Source: Atherinomorus stipes (Eukaryota; Chordata; Actinopteri; Atheriniformes; Atherinidae). From it: a stretch of DNA of 64,000 bases. The notes beneath the pieces were generated by a model. The model did not search any database, was not told the origin of the DNA, and worked only from the letters and a program-made list of their open reading frames with translations. Positions 57,300-64,000 of this stretch are shown here, one piece after another. Position numbers and translations under genes: made by a program. Every line of letters begins with the position of its first letter. Position 1 is the first letter of the stretch. Location: assembly GCA_023101725.1 (NCBI GenBank), contig JALJCO010012689.1, positions 1 through 64,000 of the forward strand, read 5' to 3'.

Positions 57300-57886
57300 A
57301 GGGATGTTATGTAAGTTCTTCCGTTCAGAAAAATCGATTATTTTGTTCAAGTGTTTTTCCATTAATCAGTAATCACTCCCATCAACACACTGAAGTGCTC
57401 CTGTAAGCTATGAATTTGCTGTTCATATCCTTCATGTCTACATGGAACTGGCAGGCTCGGTAGTGGCTGCCATGCCGGGTCGCCATGTTTTTACGTTTAG
57501 TGGAAGCGTGACAGCAGGAAACCACGGAAACTCATTGGAGTTGTCGGCTCAGGTCGAGGTAATGCCTTAGAAAAGTCACCATGGTGCAGTGAGGAGGAAT
57601 CAAGCGTTACACTGATGCTGCGTTTATGTGCAGTCGGCCATCAGTAACAAACCAAATGTCATTTTAATCACAGAAGCCGAGACAAAGATGGTAAAACATG
57701 GGTCTGGGAAAACAATACGACATCGCCATGACAACATATCAGAGATGTGGACTGAAGTCACTGGAACTGACAAACCACGTCTTGCCTTTACATGCGTCCG
57801 TCTGCTGTCTGCCTGGTTTCACATGAATGCAGCATGAAAAGTACGAGTGAGTTGCTTGCGATAAACAACTGCTACACAATGTCCCT
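57300..57886. mobile_element. TTAA-flanked non-autonomous element B
   Basis: Ends AGGGATGTTATGTAAG and, inversely, AGGGACATTGTGTAGC, flanked by TTAA at 57296-57299 and 57887-57890. 587 bp; contains GGCAGGCTCGGTAGTGGCTG and GTCGCCATGTTTTTACG segments. A 69-codon frame inside has no recognised domain. Confidence 0.8.
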
Positions 57887-57892
57887 TTAATG

Positions 57893-58070
57893 CAGTGATC
57901 CCAACTCCGGTCCTCAAGGCCCCCTGGTCTGCATACGTCTGTTTCCTGACTTACACAATGCTCAACAGCAGAGCTTGTCAGAGATCCATTTCATATGAAT
58001 TGTGTGTTGCAGCAGGAAACATGTAAAACCTGCAGGTCAGCCTTGAGGATCAGGATTGGCTTTGATGCAA
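57893..58070. repeat. hAT-type MITE copy
   Basis: GCAGTGATCCCAACTCCGGT, CCTCAAGGCCCCCTGG and the inverse-related AGCCTTGAGGATCAGGATTG define the family also present at 11590, 13487 and 46320. It sits two bases after the TTAA of element B. Confidence 0.65.
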
Positions 58071-58414
58071 AAACACCAAATCATGCCCAGTGAGGGGTCT
58101 GAGGCCATGGGGTCCTGACAAAGCTGTGGTGTATGCCAAACATCGAGATCTTTTAGAACATTTAATGGCAGTAGGAAAATTAAACTTATGTTACTGCAAC
58201 TAAAATCTGACATTTTATATAAATGTGAACTAAATAAATCAAACTTATCAAATTCAGACTAATATACTTGATAATGTGTTTAGGAGTTGAATTCATCCAA
58301 CATGCATGAATTCAGCACGGCTCAAACTGGCCCAGGTGACCAACTCATGCTCCAGGGTTCCCATCCCAGACTTTGAACCAAAGTGACAGAAGAAACAAAG
58401 AATATAACACATAC

Positions 58415-59132
58415 GAAAGGTGCCATGACATCAAATTTCACTTTTCTGTGGTGTTGGGGGTATAATATGATCTGTTGTGCACTGAGGCCATGTGAATGTC
58501 CAGAGCGAGTATCAAAGTCCCTGTTCATGGTCGGTAGCCTTGTTTCTTTGTTCAGAAACGATTGAATCAGACAGAGGCTTGTCATTCTACGTATTTATCA
58601 TTCTATGTAACTTATTTTCTCTAATTAAAGCACACTGTCATGCAAACAGCCTCCCACTCCACTCCTCCTCTCCTGCAGCTGAGCTGATGCACTGACGTGT
58701 CGTGCTAGCATGTCTGACTGCATTCAGAATGGATAAATTCATGTCTGGGTTTTTGAACAAATGGATTTTAAAGAAAACTTGTGCAGCAACACTGAGGGAG
58801 GCGACCACAACCTTGTCATTACCTGTAAGTTTATTTTCTAAATGCTGTCTTGTCTGATAAACATGGCTCACTGTTTAAAATGCACATGTTGCTAACAGAT
58901 AGCCTTTAGCAAACTCCGACCATAGCTTGACCTACTTTCTCTAAATAAGGTTATAGCCAAATCAGTTGTAGCCAATCAAAATGAAGTCAACTTGGTGTCC
59001 GGGTAAAGATGTATGTAATTACCCCATCCAACCCTTTTACAAAGGAGGGAGGTCTAACGTTTCAAAACAATCCCCCCGCTGTAAAAAGTGACTCTTTTTT
59101 CCTTTGGAGAACTGACATCAATACCAGCTACA
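58415..59132 (-). mobile_element. TTAA-type element G, copy 3 (reversed)
   Basis: Reverse complement of 22272-23020: its GTGCCATGACATCAAATTTC end is at the left, and GACCACAACCTTGTCATTACC and AAAATGAAGTCAACTTGGTG blocks follow in mirrored order. The right end is diverged and stops at the TTAA (59133-59136) that also bounds element D. Confidence 0.75.
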
Positions 59133-59136
59133 TTAA

Positions 59137-60490
59137 AGTGCTGATGACATGTTTTTGACATTTTTTGCCATGTTTTATAGACCAAAACGTCCTTCGTGAT
59201 GATCTATGTAACAGAAACAAGCACAGCTGCATAGATGTGTTGTTAGAAAACATTGCTGTTTTTCAGCACATCTGACCAGACTGTGTGGCGCTGTGAGCCC
59301 AAACCAGATGTGACGTCTGCCAGAGAGTCTTCGCAGCTTATTTAACATTGAAGTGGCTTCATTGCGGTTTTTAAGTTCCTTTTCCAGTTTTACAGACAAA
59401 CAGTAACGACTCAGCCTTCAAATTGTATTGACAGTTAATGGTTAAAAGCTCGTAAGTGCAGCGTTAGTTTATTTAGGTTTACTACAAATTCAGAATTTTA
59501 TTTTGAAGAGGATAAAGAAGCAGGTCGGAGTTGTACTCACCGGGAAACAGGCAGCAGCCGGACCTCTCTGCTCGTCTCTCCTGTCTAGAGCATCTGTTTT
59601 CTAAAACTTCAGGCACCAGCGTGTTGAGACTTCTAACACAATGAAACTGCGATCATCTCCTCGGAAATATTCTTTTTCATCCATCGTTGCTTCATCACAG
59701 CGTTCATACAGCTCCTGCTATCGACAGACAGCTGCGACTCGGTTATATGAACATCTCTGGTCATCAGATCTCCTCCAGCTGCTTCCAAAGATGCATCCTT
59801 CCCTCCATCCTCATCCTTATAAACGGGAACTATTTAAAACTGTAACCATGAAAGTTGTTATCTTTTTAAAGGCTAATTATTTACCGCGGCTAGCCGTTAG
59901 CTGCGAGCTACCGCAGGGGGCGAGTGCCTCGTTTCTGTCATGCCTGGCTCTACTGTATGTCAAACCGCTGCTACTCATCGAGTTGTTGGTCTGCTTGTGT
60001 TGTTCCGGGTCGCTCCTTACAGTTCTGGGTCCCTCGGTGTGGTCTTGCAGGCTTTTAGCTGAATCAGTGGAGCTGAGGCTGGGAGACAGACTGTAGGCAG
60101 CTGGCTTCAGGTCTACTCCGGTTCTAGCTAGTAAAATGTGATTTCCCCAAATTCCTCAGCATCATCACACTTTTCTGAACTGGCTGATGATTCCAGCACA
60201 CAATCCAGTTCCAATCTAGTTGTTCTGGAGCCATCTTTCATGTTTTCCATGGTTTAGATTATACATGTAACTCAATGGGCGGACCGCAACTCCGTCAGTC
60301 GCTGACGACACAACATGGCGGCTCGTTTCGCGACTGAAATGCTATTAGCCTTTTGCCAGGCCTCCAAAACATCTGATATTTACGGAAATACACGTCTGAT
60401 TAACGTCTAACTGCACAGAGCTACTTATTTTGTCTTGGTGTGTTGTTGTATGGCAAAGTTACTTGAAATTAAGGTCGTGTCATCAACACT
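59137..60490. mobile_element. TTAA-flanked element D
   Basis: Ends AGTGCTGATGACATG and, inversely, AGTGTTGATGACACG, with TTAA at 59133-59136 and 60491-60494. 1,354 bp. Contains a 151-codon plus-strand frame (59641-60096) with no recognised domain and a GC-richer middle (59880-60110). Kolobok-like by its target and terminal AG. Confidence 0.8.
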
Positions 60491-60520
60491 TTAAAGAGTT
60501 TATACTATTTGCTCCTTTAA

Positions 60521-60547
60521 AGGGAGTGATGCAATGTCATCACCCCT
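60521..60547. repeat. 27-bp TTAA-flanked inverted repeat
   Basis: AGGGAGTGATG, six-base centre, CATCACCCCT; flanked by TTAA at 60517-60520 and 60548-60551. The arms resemble the ends of element G, so it may be an extreme internal-deletion remnant. Confidence 0.5.
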
Positions 60548-60551
60548 TTAA

Positions 60552-62157
60552 AGCTGTATAACTCTTCCAATGGTACATATTTGCCCCCAGTTGAATCCTT
60601 TAATCATTTATTTGTTCTCAACCAGAAAAGCCCAACACTCACAAGGGAAAGTGAACACATCATCATCTAGGCCTTAGCAACATGGCTTAATAAATCAGCT
60701 CCCCGCTCTTTCAGAAGTTTCATTAAATGACCACGCTGAGCTATTATTGTTGCTCTATAAACAGACTGATTGTGACACAATTTAATTTAGACTTGACTTA
60801 AAGTTACAAAACGTGTTACATCAGCAAATACTCAATATCAAACAAATGAAAACATGTTACTGACAGCATTAGTTCACAAACAATTTTCTGAGCCTCAGAT
60901 CTGTGAATGACATCACTTTTACATTAACACTATCAGTTTGGTTCAGACGGCAACAGCAACAAACATTGCTAAGAAGAGGAGAGTGTTTAAATTAAAACCA
61001 CAGCTTTAGTCAAATCAGTGGATCCTCGTCATACAATTAAATCATCCTGGTTCATTCTGGGTGAACTACGAAGTGAGATTAATGGTTTAACAAGAGATGT
61101 TGAGCTGGAAGTCAGTTTTTAGTACCTTGAATGTGGTTAGATCGTCATGGTAACTCAGAATGAGCTTTTAACCCACTCAGGAGTCGTTTATGTTCAGGAT
61201 TTTGGATAAAATTGTTCTTTAAAGAAGTGAAATCCAGGAAAATTTGGCCAAAACATTTATATGTCATCATGTAGCAGAACTGAAAGTTGACATCTGACAT
61301 AATCACAAAACCAAAACCCTGAAATTCATGCAGAAAATACTTGAAACTGATGAGCAGCTGTTTTAGTAGAGTCACAAACCTGCCGAGTCTTTGCAGTGAA
61401 ATGAAAATTAAGTTTGGATGTTGCATTTCCATGGGAACCATACTTTCAGTTGATGACGCAGAAGGAATTTTTAGGCTACATCTTGTCTCAATTAGGAAGC
61501 ATAGAAATCTGTTTTGTCCTGCAGATATCGCCCAGCACAGATAAGAGAATTAATTAGTGCAGGCCTATAATTAGAGAACATGCAATCAGTAAAAATTTGC
61601 TTTGATTTGGTCAGTGACTTATGTAATTTCCACTCGTTTATGGCTCATTGTCGGGGCTAAATGCATTTCTTATTGAGTTAAAAATCGAGCGTTACGCAGC
61701 TGTTATGACATGAACAGCTGTTGCTTATTTGCACTCCAAACAGTTTTCCGTGGAGCTTCTGCTGCCTTGAATTTGCCGCGACTATTTCAACATCTCTCCA
61801 TTCATACCTGCTGTTCTGAGTGATGTCAGATGGTGAATTTTGTGTGGAAACATGCTGAATAATGTGTAAAAGTGGAAATTTATGTTTTGTTGAGCCAGAT
61901 AATGAAAGATTCTGGCCTATTTTACTGTACTCGTACTCGTCAAATACTCGCTCATAACGGACGTCATGTAACTGTGTTTACGCCGCCATGGTGGCAGGAA
62001 AATACTCTTCTATAAGAGCGTCGCCGGCACCAAGCTTACATCTCATTATAAATCAGAAGACACTTTTTATTACACGAGGATAGATTATATCTGACCAGCA
62101 TCATGTCCCCCGAGATATTTTTCTAAATGCTGACCTGTGGTACCCCTACATAAAGGG
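60552..62157. other. Long unique stretch
   Basis: No exon or repeat family recognised over 1.6 kb. A+T-rich with scattered TAATTA-type cores (about 61540-61700). Confidence 0.35.
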
Positions 62158-62668
62158 CTCTAATCAAATTTATTCATACCCTCCAATTAAAGAAAATGCT
62201 AAATTACAGTCTTGATTCAAATGAAAAGAAACTAATAATAATAAAAATTTACAAAATTATAATTTAGTGAAATAAATTATAGCTTTTGAGATGTAGTTGG
62301 ATACAATACTATGAAAAAACAAATAAGCAAAACTGTCCAAGACACATGAGAGCACCTTTCCCATGAACAGTGGACCAAAATACCTGTCAACAGGTGTAAA
62401 AGTATTTTTGGATATTACAGAAAACACCTGATTGCAGTGATTGCCTCAAAGTGTTGCTAAAAAAAAAATTAGCTTCGGAGCCCATCATGCTTGTTTATTC
62501 GTTTTATATTTTGTTTTTAACATTTCTTTTGAAGCACAGTTCAAAATCAATGTCACGATTTTCATAGAATTTTTATCTTTTGTTACTTTTGTCAATTTCA
62601 ACTTATTTCACTGAAAAAATGATTTTTTTCCTTCTTTAATTGGAGGGTATGAATAATTTTGAGGACTG
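62158..62668 (+). mobile_element. Tc1-like element remnant, copy 2
   Basis: The right end AATTATTCATACCCTCC (inverse) finishes at 62668 before TA. The left end near 62158 is degenerate. Plus-strand frames around 62340-62450 give the EHLSHEQWTKIPVNRC-like C-terminal block of the transposase. Opposite orientation to 56742-57193. Confidence 0.72.
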
Positions 62669-63191
62669 TACATGCAGTTTCGGACACTTTTTTCAGGATT
62701 CACTTTGTCAGTGAAAAGTTTCCTGCTAAATATTTTTACTACGCTTTCCAAGTATAGTTTTGGTGAGCTGGTATAAGTTTGAATATATTTATCAATGTAA
62801 AATTATGACAATGCTTTGCTAAAGCACAATGAACCGCATCTGCATCAGATCAGCTGTTTAAAAGCTTCTAACATCTTGTAAGCTTTTATTTCCCATCCTG
62901 TGAAGTCCGACTGTTTGATGAGGTAGTTGTAAACTTGTTGTAAGCTAATAAGGCAGCAACATGCCCACATCACACCTGAGCAGCAGAGATGCTTCTCTAT
63001 ATTTTAAACAAACGCCTCTCACTAGTCCTTATTAATTACTAAGATCTGTGCTCGATATCAGCAAGTACTCAAATGCCAGTACTTGTAATTGGTCGGCAAA
63101 AAAGTGGTATCAGGACATCCCTGGGTCCGAACAAAAGTGTTCACCCATTCCTCGTCTTTTATATGGAAAAAGGAAGCATAAATGCAGGATA

Positions 63192-63362
63192 CAGTCGTCC
63201 TCAAAATTATTCATACCCTCCAATTAAAGAAGGAAAAAAGTCAGCTGTCAGGAAAAGAAGTTGAAATTGACCAGTGATAAAATAAAAATTCCATGAAAAT
63301 CATGACATTGATTTTGAATTGTGGTTTGAAATAAATATTAAAACAAGCACACAAAAACTAGA
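63192..63362 (+). mobile_element. Tc1-like element remnant, copy 3, truncated
   Basis: Starts CAGTCGTCCTCAAAATTATT after TA (63190-63191) and is cut at about 63362 where the ACCTCCGCC repeat end begins. Confidence 0.7.
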
Positions 63363-63405
63363 AAACCACTCGGAGAGCACAGACCTCCGCCAAGCAATTT
63401 GACTC
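63363..63405 (-). repeat. End of ACCTCCGCC dispersed repeat
   Basis: CGGAGAGCACAGACCTCCGCC matches, in reverse, the end of the repeat at 38535-38785. Only a terminal fragment. Confidence 0.5.
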
Positions 63406-63655
63406 CCTTATTTGTGTGTGTTCTGGACCATAATATCCAGAATTTTCTCTGGATCTGTGTTACGTCCCAGCTCTGCAAGGGGTTGGGGACGCAAACAAAA
63501 GACTGGTTTCAGATGGAAAAGGTGGAGTAAAGATGTTTATTGCTCAGAGGTGAATTAAAGCATTAACAAAACCTAGTAAACTGCAACTGAAGGAGATGGG
63601 GTTAGCGATGCTGCTCAAAAGGAACAAATAAAAAGAAAGCCTAACACTGAAAAAT

Positions 63656-63750
63656 GGGGGGGGGGGGGGGGGGGGGGGAAAAAAAAAAAAAAAAAAAGAA
63701 AAGAAAAAAGAAAAAAGAAAAGAAAAAGAGAAAAAAAGAAGAAAGGGAAA
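63656..63750 (+). repeat. G22-A20 homopurine tract
   Basis: A run of about 22 G passes directly into about 20 A and then AAAAGAAAAG-type purines, giving roughly 95 bases without a pyrimidine. Length is likely unstable between individuals or assemblies. Confidence 0.85.
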
Positions 63751-64000
63751 CCAAATGGGGAAAAACACAAACCTAGGCTATGAACCAAAAAGGGAACGAG
63801 CAGCACCATAAACTAAGACCTGTAACCAAAACTCAACTAAACAACAAAACAAGGCCTAACTATCCCAACTCCAAACTACCAGTGCAAACTACAAACAAAG
63901 AAAAGGGGGTCCAACAATTAAATCATTAACCAAATTAAAACACCTGGAAATCAAAACCAAAAGAAACAAAGTTAGCCAAACTAAAGTCACTAAAAACCAC
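63751..64000. other. A/C-rich sequence at window end
   Basis: Pyrimidine-poor, AAACCAAA-rich sequence with no stop-free coding frame of interest. It may belong to a larger repeat beginning near 63460 (TTACGTCCCAGCTCTGC) that leaves the window. Confidence 0.3.

Noticed and set aside
59641..60096. 151-codon frame inside element D as a gene
   Set aside because: It lies within a TTAA-bounded non-autonomous element, has no known domain and no conserved transposase residues.
63544..63809. Minus-strand Phe/Pro-rich frames
   Set aside because: Products of the homopurine tract read backwards.

Overview
The window looks like vertebrate, almost certainly teleost fish, nuclear DNA. It is A+T-rich and intron-bearing. 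It is packed with Tc1-like, hAT-like and Kolobok-like (TTAA-flanked) transposons, L2/CR1-type LINE 3' ends, tRNA-derived SINEs and long microsatellites. There are no bacterial operons, plasmid or phage modules or CRISPR arrays. The only host gene I can support is a two-exon class A GPCR at 49061-53923 (+), a melanin-concentrating hormone receptor closest to MCHR2. Its coding sequence is interrupted by one 3.8 kb intron inside the DRY motif.

Layout. 0.5-2.5 kb: a decayed P-element/THAP-like transposon, a SINE head and an L2-type LINE 3' end. 3.5-8.1 kb: a hAT-type MITE, a fold-back MITE, then two full-length Tc1-like elements in opposite orientation on either side of a CA repeat and a SINE. 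9.5-14.3 kb: a small hAT element with a perfect 8-bp target duplication, a broken hAT transposase carrying its own MITE insertion, a SINE split by a second fold-back MITE, and a 1.1 kb element with long inverted arms. 14.3-17.1 kb: LINE and SINE fragments. 17.95-23.67 kb: a nest of elements (E contains F; F contains a MULE-like element, an L2 LINE and a G-family element). 25.7-28.6 kb: further E and G copies. 29.8-32.1 kb: a 5'-truncated L2-type LINE cut by a TAA-flanked element. 34-36 kb: a truncated E copy and a 222-bp element with a 17-bp target duplication and a hammerhead-ribozyme-like core. 36.6-46.6 kb: F copies, LINE remnants, a Tc1 3' end and MITEs. 49.0-55.3 kb: the receptor gene and its probable 3'UTR. 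55.5-60.5 kb: a run of adjacent TTAA-flanked elements of different families. 60.5-64 kb: mostly unique sequence, Tc1 remnants and a long homopurine tract.

The receptor is the only unit that appears functional. Every transposase or reverse transcriptase seen is broken, truncated or lacks catalytic residues, so the mobile elements record past activity. Several insertions can be dated relative to each other because their target duplications interrupt other elements. Unique stretches may hold regulatory sequence for the receptor or its neighbours, but that cannot be shown from one genome.
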